Part shown: positions 1 through 6,501 of the stretch, in pieces
Numbering within the stretch: the stretch's first letter is position 1
Layout: every line of letters starts with the position of its first letter
Source of the DNA: Desulfobacteraceae bacterium
GTDB taxonomy: Bacteria; Desulfobacterota; Desulfobacteria; Desulfobacterales; Desulfobacteraceae
Assembly (NCBI GenBank): GCA_011390435.1
Contig: JAABSK010000104.1
Coordinates: 1 to 8,561, forward strand
Direction of reading: 5' to 3'
DNA: 8,561 nucleotides
Program-made: the position numbers and the translations under genes
Notes under the pieces: model-generated
Told to the model about the DNA's origin: nothing
Seen by the model: only the letters and a program-made list of their open reading frames with translations
Database searches by the model: none

Positions 1-2227
1 CGCCCAGGGCCTTTTCCTTGAGCCCGCCGATCGGCAGTACCCGGCCCCGGAGGGAAATCTCTCCGGTCATTCCCACCTTGTTGTTGACCTTTCTGCCGGT
101 AAAAGCTGAAACCAGGGCCGTTGCCATGGCAATTCCTGCAGAAGGACCGTCTTTGGGAATTGCGCCGGCCGGCACATGGATATGGATATCATTGTTATCG
201 ATATCATCTTTTTTAATGTCGTATTCATCTGCATTGGCCTTGATGTAGGTCAATGCGGCCCGTGCAGATTCCTGCATCACCTCTCCAATCTGTCCGGTGA
301 CCAGCAGCTCTCCTTTTCCCTGATAGATCGACACCTCGATGTACAATTGTTCTCCACCCACTTCAGTCCAGGCAAGGCCGGTTGCAAGGCCCACCTGGCT
401 GTCTTCCTGGTCAAGTTCGGAAAGGAATTGCGGCGGGCCGAGGTAGGTGGTTAAATTCTGAAGGGTCACTAAAAACTTTCCCTTCTGCCCTTCTGCAATT
501 TTCCTGGCAATTTTTCTGCAGACCGTATCCAGCATCCGCTCAAGGCCCCTCAATCCTGCCTCCAGCGTATAGTCGGCAATAATGGCTTCCATTGCACTGG
601 AACTGATCCGCACAGACCTGCGAATCAACCCGTTGTCCCTTAATTTACGGGGCAAAAGATATTTCTGGGCAATCAGCTTTTTTTCCTGGCGGGTGTAACC
701 GGAAATCTCGATCATCTCCATGCGGTCCCGCAGAGCGGACGGAATCGTATCTGAAATGTTGGCGGTCAAAATAAACAGTACGTTGGACAGATCAAACGGC
801 ATGTTCAGATAATGATCTGAAAACGCCACATTCTGCTCCGGGTCCAGAGCCTCGAGAAGTGCGGAAGACGGATCCCCCCTGAAATCATTTCCAAGCTTGT
901 CAATCTCATCCAGCATGAATACTGGATTGTTGGTGCCGCACTGGCGCAGTCCCTGTAAAATCCTTCCGGGCATGGACCCGATATAGGTTCGGCGGTGCCC
1001 TCTGATTTCCGCTTCATCCCGTATGCCGCCCAATGACACCCGGTGAAATTTTCGATGCATGGCTTTGGCAATGGCCTGTCCCAATGATGTTTTCCCAACC
1101 CCTGGAGGGCCGACAAAGCAGATGATCTGCCCCTTTTTTTTGGGATTGAGTTTTCGGACGCTCAGGTATTCTAAAATCCGTTCCTTGACCTTTTCCAGAC
1201 CAAAATGGTTGGCATCCAGTATCTCCTGGGATTTGGGAATATCAAGAAAATCCCTGGTGGATTTGCTCCATGGCAGGGAAACAATGCAGTCCAGATAGGT
1301 CCTGACCACAGATGCCTCAGAAGAATCTGAATGCATCTGGTCCAGCCGCTGCAACTGTTTTGCAGCTTCTTTTTCACACTCCTTGGGCATTTTGCATTTT
1401 TTGATCTTTTTCTGGAAATCAGCAATTTCAGCAATCCTGTCGTCATTTTCACCCAGTTCTCTGTAAATGGCTTTGACCTGTTCTCTAAGATAATAATCCC
1501 GCTGATTTTTTGAAATTTCATCTTTGACATCGGTTTGAATCTTGGCCTGAACCGTGGACAGGTTCAGTTCGCGAACCAAGAGGTCATTCACTTTTTTCAG
1601 GCGCTGTATGGTATCGGTGATTTCAAGCAGTTTCTGGGCATCTTCAACTTTCAGGTTCAGGTTGGATGCCACAAGGTCTGCCAGTTTTCCAGGCGATTCA
1701 ATATGGGATAAAAGATCCCCCACATCACCGGACAGTTCCCCTTTGAGCGCCAGCAGTTTCTCGCTGGATTCCTGGATAATGCGCATCAGCGCCTCATCTT
1801 CAATGGTCAGCTCACTGGGTTCTGTGTCTGTCAGCAGTTCGATCTTTACTTTAAAAAACGGCCTTTTTTTTGTGTACTCCACTGCCCTGGCCTTGGCAAT
1901 TCCCTGAACCAGCGCCTTGATCCGCCCATCCGGCAGTTTGATCATCTTCTGGATCCGGCCCACTGTTCCAACCGTATAAACATCCTTCGCAGAAGGGGCT
2001 TCCAGGTCAGAGTCAATCTGGGCCGCCAGAAAAATATAGCGGTCGTATTCAATACTTTCTTCCACAGCTTTGATGGATTTTTCCCGTCCGACAAACAGCG
2101 GCAGCAGCATATCGGTAAATACCACCACATCCCGTACCGGCATCATGGGAAGTGTTGTGGGTATCTCGTCAAGGTTGCTGTCTTTTTCTATGATTTCTAT
2201 GAGGTCATCAATATCTGCTTCAGCCAT
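1..2227 (-). CDS. lon: ATP-dependent Lon protease, C-terminus cut by window edge
   Basis: Cytosolic AAA+ serine protease that unfolds and degrades misfolded and selected regulatory proteins. 742 codons are present. The N-terminal LON substrate-binding domain covers roughly residues 15-215 and is followed by a helical, charged linker. The AAA+ module has Walker A GPPGVGKT at 373-380 (Lys379) and Walker B LDEID with Asp440/Glu441. In the protease domain the catalytic Ser696 lies in PKDGPSAG and the catalytic Lys739 in GGLKEK; their 43-residue spacing equals that of E. coli S679/K722. By comparison with E. coli (784 aa) about 60 C-terminal residues lie outside the window. The ATG at 2225-2227 has AAGGAG (2233-2238) 5 nt upstream. 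The reading frame is open throughout. No CIRCE-type heat-shock operator is visible; a 12-bp inverted repeat sits in the leader. The gene is divergent from the prepilin peptidase gene. Identity is secure. Confidence 0.97.
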   Translation of the reverse strand, partial: MAEADIDDLIEIIEKDSNLDEIPTTLPMMPVRDVVVFTDMLLPLFVGREKSIKAVEESIEYDRYIFLAAQIDSDLEAPSAKDVYTVGTVGRIQKMIKLPDGRIKALVQGIAKARAVEYTKKRPFFKVKIELLTDTEPSELTIEDEALMRIIQESSEKLLALKGELSGDVGDLLSHIESPGKLADLVASNLNLKVEDAQKLLEITDTIQRLKKVNDLLVRELNLSTVQAKIQTDVKDEISKNQRDYYLREQVKAIYRELGENDDRIAEIADFQKKIKKCKMPKECEKEAAKQLQRLDQMHSDSSEASVVRTYLDCIVSLPWSKSTRDFLDIPKSQEILDANHFGLEKVKERILEYLSVRKLNPKKKGQIICFVGPPGVGKTSLGQAIAKAMHRKFHRVSLGGIRDEAEIRGHRRTYIGSMPGRILQGLRQCGTNNPVFMLDEIDKLGNDFRGDPSSALLEALDPEQNVAFSDHYLNMPFDLSNVLFILTANISDTIPSALRDRMEMIEISGYTRQEKKLIAQKYLLPRKLRDNGLIRRSVRISSSAMEAIIADYTLEAGLRGLERMLDTVCRKIARKIAEGQKGKFLVTLQNLTTYLGPPQFLSELDQEDSQVGLATGLAWTEVGGEQLYIEVSIYQGKGELLVTGQIGEVMQESARAALTYIKANADEYDIKKDDIDNNDIHIHVPAGAIPKDGPSAGIAMATALVSAFTGRKVNNKVGMTGEISLRGRVLPIGGLKEKALG

Positions 2228-2251
2228 CTTTACTCCTTATCATCTATATAA

Positions 2252-2298
2252 AACCACTGGATTCAATGAAACAGGTGTGAATTTCCAATCCAGTGGTT
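2252..2298. repeat. Perfect 12-bp inverted repeat in the lon/pilD gap
   Basis: The arms AACCACTGGATT (2252-2263) and AATCCAGTGGTT (2287-2298) are exact reverse complements around a 23-nt spacer. The right arm runs into the -35 hexamer of the rightward promoter. On the lon strand the element lies 13 nt upstream of the ribosome binding site and is followed by TTTTATAT, so in RNA it could form a leader hairpin or weak attenuator. As DNA it could be an operator for a dimeric regulator. It does not match the CIRCE consensus. The repeat is directly visible; its function is inferred. Confidence 0.6.
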
Positions 2299-2324
2299 GA
2301 CATCCATGCGGACACTATCATAAT
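2297..2324 (+). promoter_or_regulatory. Sigma70-like promoter for the prepilin peptidase gene
   Basis: A perfect TTGACA (2297-2302) is separated by 16 bp from CATAAT (2319-2324, 5 of 6 matches to TATAAT). It points toward the prepilin peptidase start about 80 bp downstream. On the opposite strand TATGAT (2317-2322) overlaps the -10 and could be a lon -10 element, but I see no good partner -35. If both are used, the two promoters would compete for the same bases. Confidence 0.5.
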
Positions 2325-2329
2325 TTGTG

Positions 2330-2364
2330 CTTTTACAATAAAACAGTTTTCATCTTTTACAATA
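2330..2364. repeat. Pair of 11-nt direct repeats upstream of pilD
   Basis: CTTTTACAATA occurs exactly at 2330-2340 and again at 2354-2364, 24 nt start to start, a little more than two helical turns. Both copies lie between the putative pilD promoter and its ribosome binding site. The palindrome AAAAATATTTTT follows at 2372-2383. They may be paired binding sites for a regulator, or chance repeats in AT-rich sequence. Confidence 0.4.
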
Positions 2365-2404
2365 TGCATCCAAAAATATTTTTAACACCGATAAAAGGAA
2401 TCCC

Positions 2405-3199
2405 ATGACGTCCATCATCCAGCAGTTTTTCAGAGTAGAATGGATCATCTTTGCCGTTGGTGCCTGTGTCGGCAGTTTTCTCAATGTCTGCATCTACCGG
2501 ATTCCTGCACAAAAATCCATTGTCTCTCCCGGATCATCCTGTCCCAACTGTCATCAGGCCATCCCGTTCTACCTGAACATTCCCATTCTCAGCTTTATCG
2601 TTCTGGCAGGCCGCTGCCGGTTCTGCCGGATACCAATCAGCATCCGCTACCCCCTGATCGAGGCGCTCACCGGAATTTTTGCCGTTTTAGCATTCAACTG
2701 GTTCGGCCCAAGCCTGATCTTTGTCTACTGGTTTGCATTCATCTGCACGTTGATCACGGTATCGTTTATTGATCTGGACCACCAGATCATTCCAGACGTG
2801 ATCTCCCTTCCCGGAATTCTGATCTTTGCATCCGGAGTTTATATTCTTCCGGACATGACACTGCTTCAGAGTCTTGCGGGGATTTTTTCCGGCGGCGGAA
2901 TTCTGTATGCGGTGGCAGTTCTGTATGGCTGGCTGAGAAAACAGGAGGGCATGGGCGGGGGAGATATCAAACTTCTGGCAATGATCGGCGCTGCCACCGG
3001 TGTCCAGGGCGTGCTTTTCACCATATTTGTCAGTTCGATTGCCGGCAGTGCTGCAGGCCTGGTGATGATGGTCTTCAACCGAACGACCGATGCAACAGTG
3101 AAAGTCCCTTTTGGACCGTTTCTGTCACTGGGGGCAATCCTCTATCTCTTTTATGGTGAATCGATTCTTCACTGGTATATTTCACTGCTGCTGCAGTAG
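2405..3199 (+). CDS. pilD: Type IV prepilin peptidase / N-methyltransferase (PilD family)
   Basis: Inner-membrane aspartic protease that cleaves the leader of type IV prepilins and pseudopilins and normally N-methylates the new N-terminal residue. At 264 aa it is of usual length. The N-terminal signature GACVGSFLNVCIYRIP is at about 19-34. Two CxxC pairs (C46/C49 and C71/C74) form the cytoplasmic zinc motif found in the bifunctional, methylating members. The catalytic aspartates are Asp123 in FIDLDHQIIPD and Asp187 in GGGDIKLL, with the 64-residue spacing typical of PilD. The rest is a series of hydrophobic membrane segments. The start ATG follows AAAAGGA by about 5 nt. No pilin, pilB, pilC or secretion gene is present in the window, so its substrates cannot be told from context. 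It converges with cheX, leaving a 17-bp gap. Confidence 0.95.
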   Translation: MTSIIQQFFRVEWIIFAVGACVGSFLNVCIYRIPAQKSIVSPGSSCPNCHQAIPFYLNIPILSFIVLAGRCRFCRIPISIRYPLIEALTGIFAVLAFNWFGPSLIFVYWFAFICTLITVSFIDLDHQIIPDVISLPGILIFASGVYILPDMTLLQSLAGIFSGGGILYAVAVLYGWLRKQEGMGGGDIKLLAMIGAATGVQGVLFTIFVSSIAGSAAGLVMMVFNRTTDATVKVPFGPFLSLGAILYLFYGESILHWYISLLLQ

Positions 3200-3216
3200 C
3201 AGCCATACCACCAAAA

Positions 3217-3678
3217 TCAGGCGTGACAGACTTCGATAACAACCGTTCCCTTTGTGGTCTTGAACGGAATGGACAGTACATGATCATTGCCGTCAATATG
3301 ATCAATGATGGCATCTCTGCCGATTTTGATTTCCGTAAACTTTACCTTTACTTTTTTCCCGGTTTCCGTGATTTTAGTGGTCACGTGGCCAGCCACCATA
3401 TTACTAATTTCTCCCACAGCATCATTGATCTCATCGTTGATTTCAGTCATTTCTTCTCCGAACATGGCTGATACAATGCCCAGAATACTCTGCTTTGAAA
3501 AGCTGATGGCAGCCGTTCCTGTCACGTCACCGCTCACTTCGATAAGGCCGGTGATATCACCCTGGGATTTTCGATCTTTTTTGAGAAATGGGGGGTCGGG
3601 CTTCACCTTTACAAATGCAGTGGTGTCCAGAATATGTAAGGTGCCTTCTATAAAAGGGTTCACAAGGGTTGCGTCCAT
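3217..3678 (-). CDS. cheX: CheX-family chemotaxis phosphatase domain protein, stand-alone
   Basis: A 153-aa single-domain cytoplasmic protein of the CheC/CheX/FliY phosphatase family. CheX dephosphorylates CheY-P, or related response-regulator receivers, using a helix carrying ExxN. Here that motif is Glu90-Ile-Ser-Asn93 inside DAVGEISNMVAGH, preceded by a conserved acidic helix. The N-terminal NPFIEGTLHIL and the central SGDVTGTAAISFS also suit the family. The ATG has a full AGGAGG (3684-3689) 5 nt upstream. No cheA, cheY or other chemotaxis gene is nearby, so it is an orphan in this window and may act on a non-chemotaxis response regulator. It is probably transcribed alone from the promoter at 3700-3728. 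The family is fairly secure; the partner is unknown. Confidence 0.85.
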   Translation of the reverse strand: MDATLVNPFIEGTLHILDTTAFVKVKPDPPFLKKDRKSQGDITGLIEVSGDVTGTAAISFSKQSILGIVSAMFGEEMTEINDEINDAVGEISNMVAGHVTTKITETGKKVKVKFTEIKIGRDAIIDHIDGNDHVLSIPFKTTKGTVVIEVCHA

Positions 3679-3699
3679 ATTTTCCTCCTGTTTTTGATT

Positions 3700-3728
3700 A
3701 TTCTATTGTTTTTATGATTTTCTGGCAA
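3700..3728 (-). promoter_or_regulatory. Sigma70-like promoter of cheX
   Basis: Read on the minus strand: TTGCCA (3723-3728), a 17-bp spacer, then TAGAAT (3700-3705), giving 4 of 6 and 5 of 6 consensus matches. Transcription would start near 3693, leaving a leader of only about 15 nt that contains the AGGAGG site. No flagellar sigma28-type motif is visible. Confidence 0.5.
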
Positions 3729-3758
3729 TTAAATTTAATAAAAATTGTGAATAAATAC

Positions 3759-3787
3759 TTGACACGCACTTCTCAACCACGTAACGT
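3759..3787 (+). promoter_or_regulatory. Candidate promoter of the HU gene
   Basis: A perfect TTGACA (3759-3764) lies 17 bp upstream of TAACGT (3782-3787), a weak -10 with 3 of 6 matches. Use of this site would give a leader of about 95 nt that includes the hairpin at 3818-3866. The -35 is convincing and the -10 is not. Confidence 0.4.
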
Positions 3788-3817
3788 ACGCAGAAAAGCT
3801 GATTCAATTTAATTTTA

Positions 3818-3866
3818 TTTTAGAAAGTGTTTCATGACAAATTTTACTATTTGGAAATTTCTAAAA
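3818..3866 (+). promoter_or_regulatory. Long AT-rich hairpin in the HU mRNA leader
   Basis: The 5' arm segments TTTTAGAAA (3818-3826), TTTC (3830-3833) and CAAAT (3838-3842) pair with the continuous 3' arm formed by ATTTG (3849-3853), GAAA (3854-3857) and TTTCTAAAA (3858-3866). This gives 18 pairs, two bulges on the 5' side and a 6-nt loop. Only three pairs are G-C, so the fold should be marginally stable. The 3' arm ends about 10 nt before the AGGAG ribosome binding site. The pairing is seen directly; a regulatory role, such as temperature-dependent translation or mRNA protection, is inferred. Confidence 0.45.
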
Positions 3867-3888
3867 CCTAAAAAAAGGAGTGATCAAC

Positions 3889-4158
3889 ATGAACAAAGGT
3901 GATTTAATCAACAAGGTTTCAGAAGTACTGAACAGCAAGAAAGATGCTCAGGCTGCAGTTGACTGCACCATCAAGGCCATTACAGATGCGCTTTCAAGCA
4001 ATGACTCTGTGACCCTGGTTGGTTTTGGAACGTTCAAAACAGCGAACAGAAAAGCCAGAAAAGGCAGAAATCCTCAGACAGGTAAAGAAATCAATATTCC
4101 AGCTAGAAATGTCCCCAAGTTTGTCCCGGGAAAGGCCTTAAAAGACGCTGTAAAATAA
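3889..4158 (+). CDS. hup: HU family nucleoid DNA-binding protein
   Basis: An 89-aa histone-like protein that dimerises and bends DNA non-specifically, helping compact the nucleoid and supporting replication, repair and recombination. It is full length for HU. Two N-terminal helices (about 1-40) precede VGFGTF (44-49) and the beta-arm tip RNPQTGK (60-66), whose Pro62 intercalates into [16 protein letters not shown] forms the C-terminal helix. I place the start at the ATG at 3889. It lies 8 nt behind AAAAAAGGAG (3871-3880), whereas an in-frame GTG at 3880 overlaps that site and cannot use it. MNKGDLI also matches usual HU N-termini. It resembles the beta-type HU more than IHF. Ended by the terminator at 4177-4216. 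Confidence 0.96.
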   Translation: MNKGDLINKVSEVLNSKKDAQAAVDCTIKAITDALSSNDSVTLVGFGTFKTANRKARKGRNPQTGKEINIPARNVPKFVPGKALKDAVK

Positions 4159-4176
4159 AATCAGCAAATTTTCTTT

Positions 4177-4216
4177 CAGGCAGTATCTGTGGGCACAGAT
4201 GCTGCCTGATTTTTTT
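4177..4216 (+). terminator. Strong intrinsic terminator after the HU gene
   Basis: The arms CAGGCAGTATCTGT (4177-4190) and ACAGATGCTGCCTG (4195-4208) pair over 14 positions, one of them a G-U wobble, around a GGGC tetraloop. A 7-T tract follows (4210-4216). It starts 18 bp after the HU stop codon. The T-tract ends 5 bp before the start codon of the PilZ gene. Confidence 0.92.
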
Positions 4217-4221
4217 CAGCT

Positions 4222-4977
4222 ATGACATTTAATCCTGAAAAAATATTTCTGCCGTCAATCGGGGTGGATATGGTCTTTAACATGAATGATCTGGCGCCGT
4301 ATGCCAGGTCGTCCATCATTTATGATACAGACCATAAATCCCAGACCATTGTGATTGCGCAACCCCACACACCGTTTTCAAAAAACACCCGCTTCAAAGA
4401 TCTTCACATCACCACCATCATTTCCCATAAAAGCAGACGCATCCGGGTCGGACTTGCCTGCAGCGCATTCAAAATCATTGATCACTATTCTCTGGCCAAC
4501 AAGACTGATGTTCAGGCGGTGCAGGTAAAGTACGAGCTGCCGGCAGTGGAGACCAATATCCGGTCGGCATTTCGTCTGCCGTTGAGCGCAAGATACACCA
4601 TCAAAGGCAAAATTCTGCACAACCATTTTGAATACTATACACCAAAGGATTTTTCCATACGGGATATCTCGCTTACCGGTCTGGGTCTGGTCGTCCCCAG
4701 AAAGACAGGAAAGGCCTTGAACCCGCTGTCTGAATTAAAGGAAAAAACCATCCTTTTGATGGGAATTATCCTCATTGACAATGAGAAATCGCAGCCGGAC
4801 GGAACACTGCCGATCAAGGCCCAGGCAGCGCGAATCATCACGGATGCATCAGGCGAATTTACCCGGATCGGGATAAAATTTTTAAATCTGACCCGGGAAC
4901 GGGAAGACCTGCTGAATCAGTTTATTCACCATGCCCAGATTGAAGAGTTAAAGCGGATCAGCAGAAGAGAGCTGTAA
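4222..4977 (+). CDS. YcgR-like PilZ domain protein, probable c-di-GMP receptor
   Basis: A 251-aa predicted cytoplasmic protein with no signal peptide or membrane segment. The C-terminal half holds a PilZ signature: RSAFR (114-118, RxxxR) and DISLTG (148-153, DxSxxG), the residues that wrap cyclic-di-GMP in this family. The N-terminal 100 residues read as a beta-rich YcgR-type domain (IGVDMVFNM, then TIVIAQP). The overall length is close to E. coli YcgR, the flagellar brake (244 aa). A role in c-di-GMP control of motility, pili or the cell surface is therefore likely but not shown. The start is uncertain. The ATG at 4222 keeps the whole N-domain but has no visible ribosome binding site and directly follows the HU terminator; an ATG at 4270 behind GGGGTGG is an alternative. 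The 3' end overlaps sbcB by 30 bp. Confidence 0.85.
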   Translation: MTFNPEKIFLPSIGVDMVFNMNDLAPYARSSIIYDTDHKSQTIVIAQPHTPFSKNTRFKDLHITTIISHKSRRIRVGLACSAFKIIDHYSLANKTDVQAVQVKYELPAVETNIRSAFRLPLSARYTIKGKILHNHFEYYTPKDFSIRDISLTGLGLVVPRKTGKALNPLSELKEKTILLMGIILIDNEKSQPDGTLPIKAQAARIITDASGEFTRIGIKFLNLTREREDLLNQFIHHAQIEELKRISRREL

Positions 4978-6405
4978 GCCGTTTGTTAAATACTGTCTCA
5001 GCCACTCCAGCATCTTGAGCTGTTCTGCATCTGGGGATGCCAGCGCTTCTTTCAGCTTGTCCAGCTGTATCAAGGCATCACCACAGGTCAGCTTTTGATC
5101 GTTTCGAAATCCGATAATCGCCTCTCGATTGTCATTGTCTGTTTTCAATGCTTCCATACGCAGGCAGGCAGCACTGTCATTCTTGCCTGCAGCCGGGTGA
5201 TCATCAAAATTTCTGGCCAGAATCCGTTCTGCCAGCCGCTGAATGCGAGGCGAACTGATTTTTTCCATTGCCAGATACTTTTCAGCATCCGGCGCATTGT
5301 GGAACTGTTCTGACTGCGCTTTCTCGGCACGGGTAAAAAAACCATCCTGATAAAGCGCGGCATCAATATCCATCTTTGGGATGTACGGATATGCATAGGC
5401 ACAGTGATATTGGACAAACGCAGAAAACCGGTCGGGGTGATTGCGAATTTTTTCCACATTGATCCGGGACATTTCGCTGGCAGCTGAAGAAACCCTGCCG
5501 TGAAAACGATCCAGCGGTGGAAGGACGATCAAGGCATCTCCAAATCGTTTTCGCATTACATAGGTTTTTTCCAGGGGCAGATTTTCATTCATGCCCAGAA
5601 TATCTTCCGTGTCAAGCCGCAGCCACAGGGTTTGATTTTTATACGGAATTGATGAGCCAATGCAGATGGCCGGCGAAAGATAATTCACCTCAGGTCCGAA
5701 AACAGGCGAAACCAGCAGCGCTGCAACGAAATTTTCACCATTGATCTCAATTTTTTTTTTCAGTGACCTGAATCGGGCTTCATCCTGTTTTTTATCAAAA
5801 AATTCAAGACAATACGCCCAGATATCTGTATGCACATAAAATCGTTTTGCCAGTGCAACAAGTGCCTCGACATCACTCATGGCTTCGTGGGCACGCCCGG
5901 ATGTCACAAACCGGTTTTCTGCTGCAATCAAATCCAGCTTCAGGCTGGGTCTGCCGTCACCAGTGGTGGGCCAGGACAATCCATTGGGGTGAAACACCTT
6001 GAAAATCGTCGCAATGGGCAGCATATCCATTCTGGAACATCCCTGATGAAACTGATGGGTATACGGATCTAACAGATTGCGATAAAACAGGAATCGCAGA
6101 AAGTCATCATCAAAGCCAAGGGAGTTATACCCGATACTGATCGTGCCCGGTGTGTTGAATTCTGCATGAATCTTCCTTGCAGCATGGTACTCTTTGAGAC
6201 CTGTACTGAGTTCCGCCATGGTCAGGCCATGGGTCAAAAACGCCCCTGGAGACGGAACAATGTCTTTTCGAAGCTGAATGGTAATGGTGCTGCGACTGAT
6301 CTCGTTCAACAGAAGGTCCGTCCGGATACAGGCAAACGTCAGAATCTGATCAAATGCAGGGTTCAGACCACTGGTCTCGACATCGTAAAACAGATATGTT
6401 TTCAT
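4948..6405 (-). CDS. sbcB: Exodeoxyribonuclease I (SbcB/ExoI)
   Basis: Processive 3'-to-5' single-strand DNA exonuclease acting in recombination and mismatch repair. At 485 aa it is close to E. coli ExoI (475 aa). The DEDDh exonuclease domain is complete: Asp8 and Glu10 in FYDVETSGLNP, the acidic cluster at 99-101 in GYNSLGFDDDF, and His173/Asp178 in AHEAMSD. The stretches LFYRNLLDPY and SRMDML line up with E. coli ExoI. The SH3-like and helical domains should fill about 195-480. A run of ten A residues encodes Lys216-218 and part of Ile219. The ATG at 6405 is the first usable start because an in-frame TGA lies just upstream, but its AGGAG is 12 nt away and an out-of-frame ATG lies between them. 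It follows the rplM-rpsI terminator, so it probably has its own weak promoter or depends on read-through. Its tail overlaps the PilZ gene. Confidence 0.93.
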   Translation of the reverse strand: MKTYLFYDVETSGLNPAFDQILTFACIRTDLLLNEISRSTITIQLRKDIVPSPGAFLTHGLTMAELSTGLKEYHAARKIHAEFNTPGTISIGYNSLGFDDDFLRFLFYRNLLDPYTHQFHQGCSRMDMLPIATIFKVFHPNGLSWPTTGDGRPSLKLDLIAAENRFVTSGRAHEAMSDVEALVALAKRFYVHTDIWAYCLEFFDKKQDEARFRSLKKKIEINGENFVAALLVSPVFGPEVNYLSPAICIGSSIPYKNQTLWLRLDTEDILGMNENLPLEKTYVMRKRFGDALIVLPPLDRFHGRVSSAASEMSRINVEKIRNHPDRFSAFVQYHCAYAYPYIPKMDIDAALYQDGFFTRAEKAQSEQFHNAPDAEKYLAMEKISSPRIQRLAERILARNFDDHPAAGKNDSAACLRMEALKTDNDNREAIIGFRNDQKLTCGDALIQLDKLKEALASPDAEQLKMLEWLRQYLTNGLQLSSADPL

Positions 6406-6426
6406 GGTCGGTCATGACTCCTCTCC

Positions 6427-6463
6427 AATACAAACAGGGCAAAAAGAAACTCTTTTTGCCCTG
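6427..6463 (-). terminator. Terminator of the rplM-rpsI operon
   Basis: CAGGGCAAAAAGA (6435-6447) and TCTTTTTGCCCTG (6451-6463) form a perfect 13-bp stem with a 3-nt loop. Read in the operon direction it is followed by TTTGTATT (6427-6434), an interrupted T-tract. It lies between the rpsI stop and the sbcB start, about 40 bp after rpsI, so it should separate sbcB from ribosomal-protein transcription, perhaps incompletely. Confidence 0.8.
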
Positions 6464-6501
6464 AAAATATTGCATTGATTGCTGGATCGATATGGAAAAA
6501 T

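Noticed and set aside
175..210. GATATC-rich, repeat-like stretch in lon
   Set aside because: It encodes the Asp/Ile/His-rich segment before the catalytic serine in an unbroken frame. The repetition follows from codon choice.
176..454. Plus-strand open frames opposite lon (18-248, 176-454, 1554-1907)
   Set aside because: They lie antisense to clearly conserved Lon protease and linker sequence, lack ribosome binding sites and have no recognisable motif.
1864..1871. Second A8 tract in lon as a frameshift site
   Set aside because: The run reads ACA AAA AAA AGG, so it is not in slippery phase like the dnaX heptamer. It is an ordinary lysine run.
2228..2404. CIRCE (HrcA) heat-shock operator upstream of lon
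   Set aside because: No TTAGCACTC/GAGTGCTAA-like sequence is present. The inverted repeat there has a different sequence and spacer length.
3187..3203. 6-bp hairpin GCTGCT/AGCAGC across the pilD stop codon as a terminator for pilD or cheX
   Set aside because: The stem is short and partly coding, and neither strand has a T-tract after it. It is most likely a by-product of the CTG codon repeat.
3305..3697. 130-codon plus-strand frame opposite cheX
   Set aside because: It covers the CheX gene antisense, including its ribosome binding site, and has no recognisable motif.
3880..3888. GTG at 3880 as the HU start
   Set aside because: It overlaps the AAAAAAGGAG ribosome binding site. The ATG at 3889 has correct spacing and matches HU N-termini.
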